Under the pieces are notes generated by a model that did not search any database, was not told where the DNA came from, and was given only the letters and a program-made list of their open reading frames with translations. 60,000 bases of DNA, from NCBI RefSeq assembly GCF_964204645.1, contig NC_134029.1, positions 7,150,001-7,210,000 on the forward strand. The letters are read 5' to 3'. Each line of letters begins with the position of its first letter. Position 1 is the stretch's first letter. Below are positions 1 through 13,188 of this stretch, piece after piece. The translations under genes and the position numbers were made by a program. Source of the DNA: Tubulanus polymorphus (lineage: Eukaryota; Nemertea; Palaeonemertea; Tubulaniformes; Tubulanidae).

Positions 1-3000
1 TTGCAATACGTTTATGCCTTGATGCAGCCGTGGAGGTGGCTTCTCTACCGTTGGCACCCTGTTCAGTTAAATCAGAGAGGTCTCTCGCACCTCTCTTATT
101 AGATCCTAGAGTGAAAGTCCTAACAAGTAGACATTGCAAAAAATGCCAAGGCCAACATTTTGATTTCAACAGTTTATTTCCACGACCTGTTTCGACTGTG
201 GCACACAAGTCTTCTGTCAAAATCAAAATGTTGGCCTTGACCTTTTTTGCTATGTCTCATATTAGTTGCACGAGTGAGAACGTGGCTGCATCAGTCAGTT
301 TAAATTTTTTGGACCGTTTGCCTTCGCCAGTTAGATATCAATGCGCTTATTTTTCAATTAATTTATTTTATCCTTCACTCAATCCTACGCAACTTAAAGA
401 TGATAGAATCTATATAATCATTAGATTGGTAGTGAATGATTGGCGTTAAAAACACTTAAAACTTCAACCCTTAAATGCTGCTTGCATTAGATCAAAACGC
501 TCAATTATCCCATATTACGCAGAAATGGCATACATTTGAATATTTAATTTTTTTTCATTACCCATTTTCATCCAATTTATCGCGTTTCATTTGTTCTATT
601 CACTCAAATCAATTCCCTATACCGCAATTTGTTCGATGGCGGTTTTCATGCGATAGCGGCTATGCTGGTGAAACGACGGCTGTGTCCGTGCGGCAAAACA
701 ATAAATAGACATCAGACCGGCTCAACCGATCCCTCGGGGGTAAATGATCATAGAATTACTGGTTTTAATTTTGTCACATCCGACCAGTAACGAAGCCACA
801 AGAACGTCTGCATATACGTGTATGTATGTTTGTTGTGGGTACACTGATACGAAAGTCGATTTTCTCTTGAAAGCCTTCATTAATTATTGCAGTATTCGAA
901 TAGTTAAACAACCATACAGTGGGACGATTTCAGCATTTTTTCAGCGCACTCTTTCTGCACTTTGAATTGTTGATAAGGTTTTAATCTGTTGTTTGAAGCG
1001 CGACGTGTTCGACTCGCTAAAACGCCGTGTAGACAACGATATAAACATGTATGCGGTTTTGGCCATTTATTTGGCCTCCGAGTAAAATACCATGAGATAT
1101 TCCTCTTCAAATACGGCAAATCGACTACAGAACTCAACCTATCATTTTACGCATGGCAAATTTGAATCATATTTACGATTTATTGAATAGATTAGAATAT
1201 CGTGGACGCCATTTTTTGCAGCTCTTTTGATTGTCCTTGCCTACTAAAATAATGCTAATACAGTAAGCAAACTGTTTCCTTTAGTTTACAATCATGTGTG
1301 AAAGCAAATGATGCAGCTGATACAGTCGTACTTCGATACAAATCAATCAAATCATATATGCCATTTGAGTACACTCAAACCATGCTCAAAACCTATTTAG
1401 TATGCGTATATTCGTGCATATCAGACACTTATTCTGTCAGTTTTACATGAGTTGGATATCGAGTTACAAAAATATGATTTCCATCCATAACCGTTTCTAG
1501 GGAACGTCACACAATATTACTCTCTATTAACCACAGTCTCTTAAGTCCGATCGCGCAGTCCAGCTTAAAGGTATTACAATAAAACCTGATCAAGACAACT
1601 AGGATACCATGTTGATGTAATCAAATCAGGGATTGAGAATGTTTTTCTCATTTTTTTTTTAAGTGTCCGCTCGGGAACAAATTACACGGATAATGACTGA
1701 CAGCTAAGCTTCAATTTGTTCTGACCCTAGAACTCCACTAGAAGTCCACTTTACCGATCGCATAAGAAATCTGTTAATCTGATAGTAGGCAGGAAGAGAG
1801 TTTATGATCCGGATGTGCTATCTCAAACCGGAATACGACAATCGGACTGGTCCCTGGTCATTGGCGAGAGATGAACTCTGAGCGCTGCGACGTTTAGAAG
1901 CTATATCGACCGTGGGATGCAAATAATGTCACGGAAAATTACTTTCATTATTCAGTGACTGTTCAATTTTCGGTGATTGATTCACCGCGTATGGCGTGGA
2001 GTAGTTGGTTCCGAAACGGAATCGCCATATGCAAACATACGTAGTACGCTTCATTCTAAGAAATCAAACCTGTGGTCCCTTAACTGGTATCTGCCGTCTG
2101 AGCAACTGCGTTCTAAAGGAATCCCAATGACAGTGTAATGGCTGGTGATAAATTGAACAGTATTTAAAAGCTGAATGGTCGCGGGAACTTTAATGCGTGA
2201 AATGCGAGAATGCCGCAAATTGATTCTAAGCAGCTAATGCGTAATTCATCATACGTTAAGTAAGATAACGTTAAGAAAAAGATGTTTAAAACACGAATCG
2301 TTTTCCTGTGCGAGAAAACGGTCTTCATCGATTCAAGACAAGCTTATCAAGATCCAGAGGTTACAGCAGCTCAGATCTAAGGCCAGTTTACCCATATAAT
2401 CCAGTCTAATAATCAATTTTAGACGACTATATATCCAAACTCTCACCGTGCAACCGATCTGTAGTTACATCAGAATATTCACTTTCTCTTCCGGATTTCG
2501 ACCCAGACGACTGCATACCACGTGACGCGGACTGATTCCATCTCGCACGGAATTTAATAGTTAATCAGCAAATCGTCTGAAATTCGAAAAGCAATTCGGA
2601 AATGAAATCCAATCGATTACGAGTTTAATGTTCATCGTCTCCGTTCGTGACGTTCGCGTATTTTCGTTGAATCTAATTTCTTTGCTTAATTTTGGAGATC
2701 AGGGCATGTCATTTACTTCGCAGTAAAAATAGATTGGCGAAAATGAAAGGCGAAAATACTGGACGAGTGTGTACCAAGAACAGGGCTGTTTCCCGTGCAA
2801 ATCCGGGTATAGTCGATTCTGAAGAGTTGTCGGTACCCAATATATATATAACATAAGAATACTCCCTGCGAGTAGAAGAATGGCTTTGTATCCTTTGGCC
2901 ATATTACGAGAGGGGATGCGTTTTCAATCCATCTGTTCCCGCCCTGTTTGAGATTGAATATGTATCTTGTTATAAAGCCCCGTACTAAAAACTCAATCAC

Positions 3001-6000
3001 AACGCTATACAATAAAATTTGACAAAATTCTTATAGGACACGATGCAGAACTAATCAAAATAGGTGCTACGAGAAGGGTCTCGGAAATTATTTTCTATTT
3101 CTATTTATGATGTGAAAAAAAGTAATCAGTAAGTCCTTATTCATTCAACACCGCGCTTTCTCTCGCTAAAGCAAGAGGTTTTCAGCGATTTCTCAAGATA
3201 ATATTTCCACGGTTGCCTGTTGACTCGTTCATTGCTGTAGCTGTTAATGACATGTATGACGTGCTAGCTTCTAACAAGTATCTCTCGAAATCAAATGGAA
3301 ACGTTGGATAGATACATTGCAACTAGTATGCAATCATACATGTTAATGATTAAGAAAAATTTATTGCTATGAACTATAATACAGAGCCTGCCCTGACAGA
3401 CCCGATGTCGTCGATGTTTTTTTTTTGACGCCGTAAAACAGTTATGATAATCTTTATACACGTTGATGCCTATATGCGTTATATGAGGGACCTGCGTGAG
3501 TCGATGTGCACTCATTACTTCATCAATATTGGTATTTTAAAATAACAATTATATGCAATTATGAATTTTGGCTTCATTATTTTATTGATGTGCATCAATA
3601 TATCGAGGCTAGACTGGTTGCCGGTCAATTCAATTCCATTATCGATACACTCGGATCCAAAGAAACTTTATTGATCCTAAAACATGGTATTATTCATATG
3701 ACAGGTATATCATTTTGATTGTTGACGATATCAAGCGATATATGTGTTACTTTTCAAGGCGTGAATAAACTTTCAAGTTAGTTTTCTTGTCACGACTTCA
3801 TATTACGATGCCATGATTATGATTACGTAAATGAATTTGCATGCTCGCTGGACGCTAGAACTCAGTTCTATCGATGTTAGCTAAATTTTGAACAAGGAGT
3901 CTCGGGGAATAGGGATACTCATGTCATACAATGTTTTAAAGGTTTAGGAAGCCCATAACGTGGCTGCAATCTAAGTTGTTCGAATATCTGCTCGAATTCA
4001 AATCTTTCTAATGCGATTTACATCTTCTTCGTAATTTTTTTCTAAATTATACTCGACTCTACTTGATTTGAGGGTTGATTCATCACTGCGTCTTTCTGTA
4101 ATTACGAATTTACTGGAGACCACTTGGCAGTTGTGCGCCGTTTGACAGTAATCAGATCTTCACCACCAGATTGCTCGCCGGAAATCAAACACCGACGGAA
4201 CAGTCGATGATTTGCTCTGCCGCAGTACCCTTACACCGACTGTGTTTTGTTATTGCATTCGGGACGATATTCTAGAAAACCATGCTTCGAAATCAATCTG
4301 ATTCGGGGATCTTTGTTGATTGACTCCTCGGTACAACAGCTTGCATGACTGTTCGTACGATCAACTAGATACGATTGTCTGTCTTCTTATTTATACAGAA
4401 TATTAAAACCCGACTGTAGATGAAATGGCGATATCTGGGTGTAGCCTATAAAGTTAAGTAGTCACGCAGCTCAAGTCTGCCCCTGACGATGAACACACGT
4501 TTATTACTGTCGCATCGCATGCTAGAAGAGTCTCGCATGAGCAATATCTACAATCAGTGAATCTCTGTGCTCCGCGGGATAACGAGAATTCGCTATTTTC
4601 CGTTCGTTTAACGGCGCCGTATACAAAATCGTTCGAGCTCACCAACAGGGATTGTATACACCATCCATGTATTCTTTAACATCAGTTATAAAAGCAGTTC
4701 AAACCACTAAAGAGAAGAAGAATGATAGCATTTTCGTCCTTCTTAGCAAAGTAAAGCAGTCGATTTTTAGTAGTTTTCGTATGTATCTTAATAAGATACG
4801 GCAGTTACCTACGCACACGAAGACAATCAAGGATTCATCGCCATTGGAAAAGGCATGATCATCGGTGAATAAAGGCCTTTAGATGGAATTGTTGAAAATT
4901 AGAAATGGTTTAAATCAGCCAAGTCTGAGAGTTTTGAAAAAAAGAATTCGCATTGGATGAGTTTAAAACACGGCAAACATTCGAATGTATCATTAATGCG
5001 CTAGTAGCGTGGTGAGGACATTCACCAAATACAAATATCAATCGATTTACCATCACGTGGCTTGAAAAGAAACATTTGCTCAGATAATCAATCTTAATCA
5101 ATCAAAATGTCGCCTGAAATGTAAACAAACCGCCGAGAGCTATAGCCACTTCCGTATTGATGTGTAACTACGTCAGTGCCGTAGATAAATTCTGAAAATG
5201 TGAAGAATGATTTATCTTGAATGAAACAAGGTAACGAAATAGGTCCTATATCAAACAGACTATTCAAAATAGAACCTCTTACCTATAAATCTTGATCGGA
5301 AACCTACGTATGCGCTAACTCAACTGACAGACATAAGCCGTAACAACCCCCCTCGCCGTATCAGAGGCTGATCCAAGGGGTTTTAGGGAGTCTCGGCCGC
5401 CACCCCCATACCCCCCACCTAGCTCCGTGTTTGAAAAATTTCTGATATTGATATCAATCATATTAATGATGAAACTAACCACAATTCAAATCTTTATCGA
5501 TTGATTTTTCGGCGTCTGCCAGAAATTAACGTATAGGTAATGCACAAATCTTTATGAATGCTTTAGGCCCTTAATTGCCTTGATTACTCTTAGGCCTTTG
5601 TTATTACTATCATTTTCATTAATATTACTGCCGTTTTGTTAAAAAAGATTTGGCTTATAATTTATGATTTTATTCGAAATTATATACCGGCGCGAAGTCC
5701 TCGTGTGTGATAGGTTCATTTATAATGACAGACGACCGATCGATTTCCTAACGTAAAGACCAGCTCGACTCATCCATCACGCTGTAGCGTTAAAAAATCG
5801 AACCGTGCACTGCTCGATTAGCCTAAACTAGCCTTATATAGAAAAAAATCGTTCGTCGCTCAGATCCGACAGGGGTCTCAAACGACGACACGCACCGGCT
5901 TAGCCGTGTTTGCATGTCTTTTATCGGCGACACAGCCGAGTAAAGGATTCGGATTTATGCTGTCATTGTTTCGGATGAGAAGACTTTTAGTTTGGAAGCT

Positions 6001-6749
6001 CTTGAAAAGCACAGCGCAATGACTTACACGGTCTCCGTAGCGCAACTAAATTGAATTTCAGATCGTACCTTTACGTGATTTGCATGCGAGCAAATACAAC
6101 GAATGCAAACTATATCGTTTGTCGTGTTGTGCGAACGTCTTCCACTTGTTTCCACATTGATAAATTACTTGTTAGAAAGATCTCCAACAACCAGCACCAG
6201 ATTCAAACTGAATTCGTTAATTCTGTAATAGCGAGCAAAACAATGAGCAAATGAGCTAATGAGCAAAATGAATGTCATCATTTGTTTTCCAATAGTTCGC
6301 CATTTGGTTGGTAGGAAATGCCTATAGTCCCGCTGTTTTTTTTGTGTTTGGTAGAAAACCCAGATCAGTTTCCATAGGAAATTTTCCCAAAACCAAAATC
6401 GGTTTTCTGTGCTTTTCTTTTTGATTTCCGATGTATTCTATATCAACGCACTTATGATCGAACTTAACGTTTAGTTCAGTTCATCCATTATCCATCTTTA
6501 GGATGAACTCTTGTACACACACAAACACAAATACACCATCAATGCCAGTACCATTCTCGCTACCAATGCTCACGCATATAACCAAGGTACAGTAACACTT
6601 AAATCAATTAGTCTTGAGGGGGCTCTTACCGGTAAATGTTTACCAGTTTATTCAACGGTAATAGTTACAGTCGGAATTGACCTCGTAGTGTAGATGACAG
6701 AACCCCGATAATTGATTCACCGGTCCACCTCATAGGCCTACGATCGGCG
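1..6749. other. Intergenic or intronic DNA, no gene recognised
   Basis: I see no exon with convincing coding sequence here. Open frames on both strands are short, have no recognisable domain and lack paired splice sites. Recognisable structure is limited to a small hairpin (136-250) and a solo element terminus near 5,364 (CAGAGGCTGATCCAAGG) that resembles the hAT-like ends at 23.4 and 50.3 kb. The sequence is rich in CpG. It could include a distant 5' exon or regulatory DNA of the R7BP-like gene, which starts behind a splice acceptor at 18,675, but nothing visible shows this. Confidence 0.6.
136..250. repeat. Short foldback repeat (MITE-like hairpin)
   Basis: Two 37-bp arms (136-172 and 214-250) are inverted copies with only a few mismatches. 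Both contain the core AAGGCCAACATTTTGAT, and the spacer is about 41 bp. Such hairpins are typical of miniature inverted-repeat elements. No target duplication was identified. The 139-codon open frame that overlaps it is a by-product of the repeat. Confidence 0.6.
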
Positions 6750-6849
6750 NNNNNNNNNNNNNNNNNNNNNNNNNNNNNNNNNNNNNNNNNNNNNNNNNNN
6801 NNNNNNNNNNNNNNNNNNNNNNNNNNNNNNNNNNNNNNNNNNNNNNNNN
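6750..6849. other. Assembly gap (100 N)
   Basis: A run of exactly 100 N, the usual placeholder for a scaffold gap of unknown size. It ends 28 bp before a long inverted repeat, which may be why the assembly broke here. Confidence 0.98.
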
Positions 6850-6877
6850 CGACTAGTTAACTCTGGTGATCAAAGTT

Positions 6878-8642
6878 GAATAAACCATTTTACAGTTGCT
6901 AGCCGCCATTTTGTTAGGGTACTTTTGTCCTGTATTGTTGGGTCATTTTTTCTCTTTTTTAAAAACTATCCGTGATGTGTGTTGTATCATATTTCATCTG
7001 TCCATGGATGGATTTTGACAGTTTCAGCAACATTCAAACCGCATAAATCTCTAGTTTTCAGTTATGTAAAAATCATTTTTTAAATTTGCAACAATGCGAC
7101 ATGAGAGCGATATAAAAATTGGCAGTCAGTTTTTTCCGTGCGCATAGAAATCCAGGGTACTGAACTTTGAAGTTCGTTATTTTCAGAAATAATTTTCTAA
7201 AAAATCCAAACATTTCAAGAACTGTGCGCATAAATGCCTCCTTTCATGTGAACTTTGAAATTTTAAGATATCTTGCCTAGTTTTTTTCCCTATGGCTCTT
7301 TAACTGCAGCGCGTGTATTGTCATTCCGAGATTCGGCGCTGTTTTCTTTGCGTGTATTTCAGTATATGGGTGTTATTTTTCATTCTTACTACACTTGTTT
7401 CTACGGAAAATGGTTTTAATTGTTGGTACGAGTATCAGGTTTTAATATTACGTCATTTATGCAATAATAGATCGAAGACATTTGAGATGTTGGAGTTTAA
7501 GGGATTTTTTTGACCAGTTTTAGCAGTGAGACTGAGCGGCATTTTGATCACGTATTCGAAGTTGCGCGCGGGAAGAGAATATATGGGCCTATATTGAGAT
7601 GGAAGAAGAAAAGAAATATAACACTCAAAATCGAGTATGATGACCATTTAAATCAGTAGTCTATCAATCAATTTACATAAAAATCTACTGAAATTAGATG
7701 GATGGAGAAGTGGTCAAAAAGCTGGACAAATGGGGTGGGGCAAATATTCAGCTACTTTCTATGAATACTTTCTATTAAGTACACACAAGATTGATTAGCT
7801 CGGGAAGAAAATATAGGAAAACATTTTCTTGCTTTGGTGGTGAAATATCAAGTATCAAGTTCTAATGTCAGACACAGGTGATTAAAAGTAAAACGTGACA
7901 TCTACCATCACAAAAACGCAAGAAGTGTGTGGATTGCATTTACAACAAAAGAGTGATATTTTGGGTTTTCTTGGGTGCCTGTACGTATGCCTCTGCCTGC
8001 TGTAAAAGCGGCTACCAATACAGCCATTACGAACTAGCGCCGGAGAACGGAATACAGTATTAATGCCGTAATATTTAAACCTGATACTCGTACCAACAAT
8101 TAAAACCATTTTCCGTAGAGACAAGTGTAGTAAAAATGAAAAAAATAACACCCATATACTGAAATACACGCAAAGAAAACAGCGCCGAATCTCGGAATGA
8201 CAATACATGCGCTGCAGGTAAAGAGCCATAGGAAAAAAACTAGGCAAGATATCTTAACATTTCAAAGTTCACCCGAAAGAGGGCATATATGCACACAGTT
8301 CTTGAAATGCTTGGATTTTTTAGAAAATTATTTCTGAAAATAACGAACTTCAAAGTTCAGTACCCTTGATTTCTATGCGCACGGAAAAAACTGACCGCCA
8401 ATTTTTATATCGCTCTCAAGTCGCATTGTTGCAAATTTGAAAAATGATTCTTACATAACTGAAAACTAGAGATTTATGCGGTTTGAATGTTGCTGAAACT
8501 GTCAAAATCCATCCATGGACAGATGAAATATGATACAACACACATCACGGATAGTTTTTAAAAAGAGAAAAAAACGACCCAACAATACAGGACAAAAGTA
8601 CCCTAACAAAATGGCGGCTAGCAACTGTAAAATGGTTTATTC
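6878..8642. mobile_element. 1.77-kb long-inverted-repeat (foldback) element
   Basis: The left arm (6,878 to about 7,460) and right arm (about 8,060-8,642) are reverse complements over roughly 580 bp with scattered mismatches. Both termini begin GAATAAACCATTTTACAG. The roughly 600-bp centre contains no transposase-like frame. The arms create mirror-image open frames (for example around 7,313-7,513 + and 7,882-8,247 -) that are not genes. This is most likely a non-autonomous foldback DNA transposon. The superfamily is not identifiable and no clear target-site duplication is seen. Confidence 0.85.
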
Positions 8643-10770
8643 TACAGAGAAGTAAGTTTCGGCAAGATCATGGACACTTCCATGGTAAGATTTGTATGAT
8701 TTCATTCTAGAAAATGAGAGAAAATGAATGCCCTTGCAATGAAAGGGAAAGAGCTTTTGGAATTTAGGTAGAATTCTTACTACGCAAGTGGCCCGTGCCT
8801 ATTTTCGCTGAACATTTACTCCGACCTTCACTGAGCGCTGGAGTCGTTTCCCTATCAATCGTAGTTACGTGAAATGGTCTTTCAAAAAATCGAAATATCT
8901 TGTCTATCCGTCTTGATTTTATACGGCTTAAATAAAATGCAAATTGCTTTCGATATATGGATGATTATATGGTATCCAAGCGCGGTTACCACAACAATAT
9001 ACCAGCGTAGATATCGAATATCGTTAAAACTTCACATTCACGTGAAATCCACTCGAAAAATTCGTCGTCGTCTCAGCTCAATGCAGTCGAGTATAGCGAA
9101 AGTGCCACGTAGATAACCAGGTAAACATGAAGTACTATTGACTAGACGACGTTGGATAGGGCGATAATTAGGCTCTACTTTGATATGTGACAGGCGTTCT
9201 GATATCCCTTTCCGGGTTTTCAGCGAATGAATCCGATTTCAGTTTCAAGAGGTGAGGCGAGGACACCGACGAGCCTAAACAAGGATTTCATGTGTTTCAT
9301 CTCGCTATTGTGTGACGTGCATTAGGCATTAGCATCAATTGATTGGAGAATATAGGGGTCATCACATGCATCCCCCCTAGCGGTAAAAATAAGAACTTCT
9401 TGTCTAGTCCGTGGTTATCCTTTAATATTAGGTACATGTGTATACATTTTTATCATACTCGCCTCATCCAATTAGGAGATATAGATGAACATGTATTTTT
9501 CCACGTTTTGTAAGTGGCGCTACTAGAGAGAGCAATAAGAGTTATGATATATCATTACGAGCGTCCAATTAAGGGCTACAAAATGCATCTACAACCGCTT
9601 TTCTGTCTGATTTTGTGGTTAAGGAACACGAAGCAAAAACCTTACTTAACTAGTAAAAAATCTCACTACCCACATTTAGCCCCGTGGAAGCCAAACGTGC
9701 ATCGTAATAAATACATGGACTCCGATAAATTTCGGGTTGTTACGATCAACTTCCGTGGTCGCACTGAAAACTCGAAATATGAAAAATCTTCTAGCAGTAA
9801 TTTTTCTCTGTCAAAAATTCAAAACGTTATGTCCCGAGTGTAGAATACGACGGGGTAATAGTTCAAGGGTGTAGGAACATATTCTCGGTTCTTTATTTTG
9901 ACTTGACCAACTGACTATAGGCCTACATAGGTGACATAGTTGATAGGACGACTGGCCGACCAGAAGCTTTAAAACTGCTGTTACTCGTGAAATCGTCCTG
10001 GAGACGTTATTTCTTTTCCCTTTTTACATAAGTTAGTGGCTCCAATAATAATGGCTATTTAATTTCGATTAAATGATTGTGATAATTTTCTTTTTATCTT
10101 TCATGACTATTTCTTTTATTGAACTGTTACAACTATCCAACTAACGCATCGATCTAACGTTTACGAATCACGATCAATCTTCAATTGAAGTTACACCATT
10201 GCCAGCTATTTATGAAAGCAGATCTTGTTGGGAATTAATGTTTTACGACGTTCCCGGCAACGATGACGTAAAAATTAACGGGTCATCTTCTTAAATAAGC
10301 TGATTTACAGAAACTGCCCTGAAGGAGGCTTTGGGGAGCGTTATGACGGATAGATCTCTTTAGGTGCGATAATCGGCGGGTCGAATTCTGAGAGTGTTGT
10401 TAACAAACGCGTCTTCGCGCAAAATCGATGCGATATTTACATCTAAATATCGTGTCTGATCGATGTTATTATTCAGTTATTCGCGCAGAGGAAATTACCA
10501 GTCGCTCTTCGTCCCGCACAACTCGCGCAGTAAAATTCAACTGAACAGGTTCTGAAAATGCATGAACCGATGGCCGGGTTGAACGTATTGTGTAGATTGG
10601 AAATTAACTTTCGATCCTCGGCAGTTGAATGCGTATCGAATACAACATGTATCAGCGGCATACAATATTGACATACGGGAATTATTCATTATCTATACCG
10701 GCGCGTCAATTCGACGTTTTATTTTGTCCATCGTCCATTGAGTTGGAAAGATGGACATTTGAAAGTAGCT
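8643..10770. other. No gene recognised
   Basis: No recognisable coding sequence. The longest open frames (about 80 and 109 codons near 8,874 and 9,514) are low in complexity, match no family I know and have no splice or promoter context. I treat them as chance. Confidence 0.5.
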
Positions 10771-11036
10771 GTGACGCTATGGTGGCTGATTCGTGCCATT
10801 CTGAAAAATCTTTCTGTACGGCTAGAGGCACGATGGAAAATTTTTAAGTTGGCCCATTTTTTGTTTTCTCGCGCGAGAAAACAAAACATCTTGGTTTTTC
10901 CCGAGAAAGCCAAAATTTTTGAATTCTCGCGCGAGAAAACAAAAAATCGGACCAACGTAAAAATATGTCTATCAAGCCTCTAACCGAACAGAAAGATTTT
11001 TTATTATGGCCGAATCAGCAGCCACCATAGCAACGC
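10771..11036. mobile_element. Hairpin MITE with CGCGCG-centred palindromes
   Basis: The ends are imperfect inverted repeats of about 60 bp: ACGCTATGGTGGCTGATTCG on the left and CAGCCACCATAGCAACG on the right. Inside lies a perfect 28-bp palindrome at 10,859-10,886 (core TTTTCTCGCGCGAGAAAA) and a second copy of its core at about 10,922-10,945. No coding capacity. Related GAGAAAACAA...TTGTTTTCTC pairs occur near 19.4 kb. Confidence 0.7.
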
Positions 11037-11690
11037 AATTTGTGCGCCGCATACTCTCCTGATTTCGTAGGATCGCCGGGAAAATAGATATGCGACAGCC
11101 TTTCCAAAACGGGTAATGCGTTAAACAAAAGCTACGTACAGTATAAACATCTTAGAATATGTTTAAAAAGAAAATCTGCTCTGAGAAGAGACCCCGTAAA
11201 AATCAAGCTGAATGATGAAAGAAGAACCACGGAATATTCAGCCCGACGAGCATCAACTATAGATAGACCTAATTTTTGCGAAACAAAAATTGTGCAGAAA
11301 ATTCAAATAAAAATTTCTTTTGTTATCTTTTGTTATCAATATCCAAACGACGTATCCAGACGTCGATAGAAAATAGCGACGTATCCAGACGTCGATAGAA
11401 AATAACCCAGTACAGTATTTCAGAATAGAAAAATCCCGACGATGCTGCCTTTTCAAAGATGTTCTCGTGGGGTAAATCGGTTTGCGCAGATGAAACGGTT
11501 TTGTTTTCGCTCGTAGATGTTTTGCTTTGCGAGTAGGCTTTGAGGCTTTGTTTGTTATACGGAGGAGCTTTGTTTTTTTCTTTCCCCGCGAACGCGAATA
11601 GAACGGCGCCGCGAAATAGCTCATTCATTATTTAGAGGAGAGAAGCATTTATCTGTTATCATATTAGTATCGTTAAATGAATTATTACAC

Positions 11691-12186
<496 letters not shown>

Positions 12187-13118
12187 TGTATATATTATAA
12201 CCATACCCATACCTTTAACCATACCCTTCGAATAAAAACGGAAAGGCATAACGTCTGCGGGCTTTTTTTAGAGAAAGCGGTGAATCTATACATGATCTAT
12301 ACACAAAATCGAAACTGCCATCGCGGACTCGATCATTAAATATTCATAAATCCGCGCAATCATCGATCGTGTTTAATATTGGAATAAAGATATTCAGTCG
12401 AAACTTTCCATCTAATATTCAAAGCTAGACATCTACAAATACGTTTCCGACAATGTTTAGTTGCACGGTGATTGCGTATGCATATTTTATGGCGTCGATA
12501 TGTAAAGAGCGTCACGTTGGTGATGAAATGAGAAAACTTGGTCTGAAATGGAAAAATTCTCTAATCCTTAAAAGAAAAGAACTGCTGTCGTTGTCGCACA
12601 GAAGAATATTGTAAAGAAATAGAAGTTCTTCCTGTGAGGTGATCATCGATTGATTAGATAGCGTAAGGTTGTTTGTTTTCATTTCGTTTCTGGACAAACG
12701 GAATATAAAGAAACGTCGACTCAAGATGTGCTCATCAGCGATTCGAATTCGTACCCGCGGGAAAGGCGATGATTCAAATCGACGCTACATATCGACGACA
12801 CAGATTAGATAATTTGGCTATGATGTTGTTTATCAAAATCAACGCCTCTGCATTTTAAACACGCGGGATAATAATAATCTAATTCATGAGGCGAATTCCG
12901 CTCGAAAGCGAAATCTCGTAACTGACAATTATTTTGAATGATCGCAAATGATGCCGCCATGCGCCAGTTTAATGCGACGAGCTAAAATCGACACAATCCG
13001 ATTCTCTCCGGCGGCGAGTTTGTACTGTTCACGCTAAACCCGTCATCGTAATTTCTAAGGATAATGGGAATACATTCGCTTATCTCTCATTTACACCGGC
13101 ACGACAGGATTGATATTC

Positions 13119-13188
<70 letters not shown>

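Noticed and set aside
30-449. 139-codon open frame at the left edge
   Set aside because: It overlaps a hairpin repeat, has no recognisable domain and has no splice or promoter context.
7882-8247. 121-codon minus frame, mirrored by a plus frame at 7,313-7,513
   Set aside because: The two are the same sequence in the arms of the inverted-repeat element, not genes.
9514-9843. 109-codon open frame
   Set aside because: No family resemblance, biased composition, and no neighbouring exons in phase.
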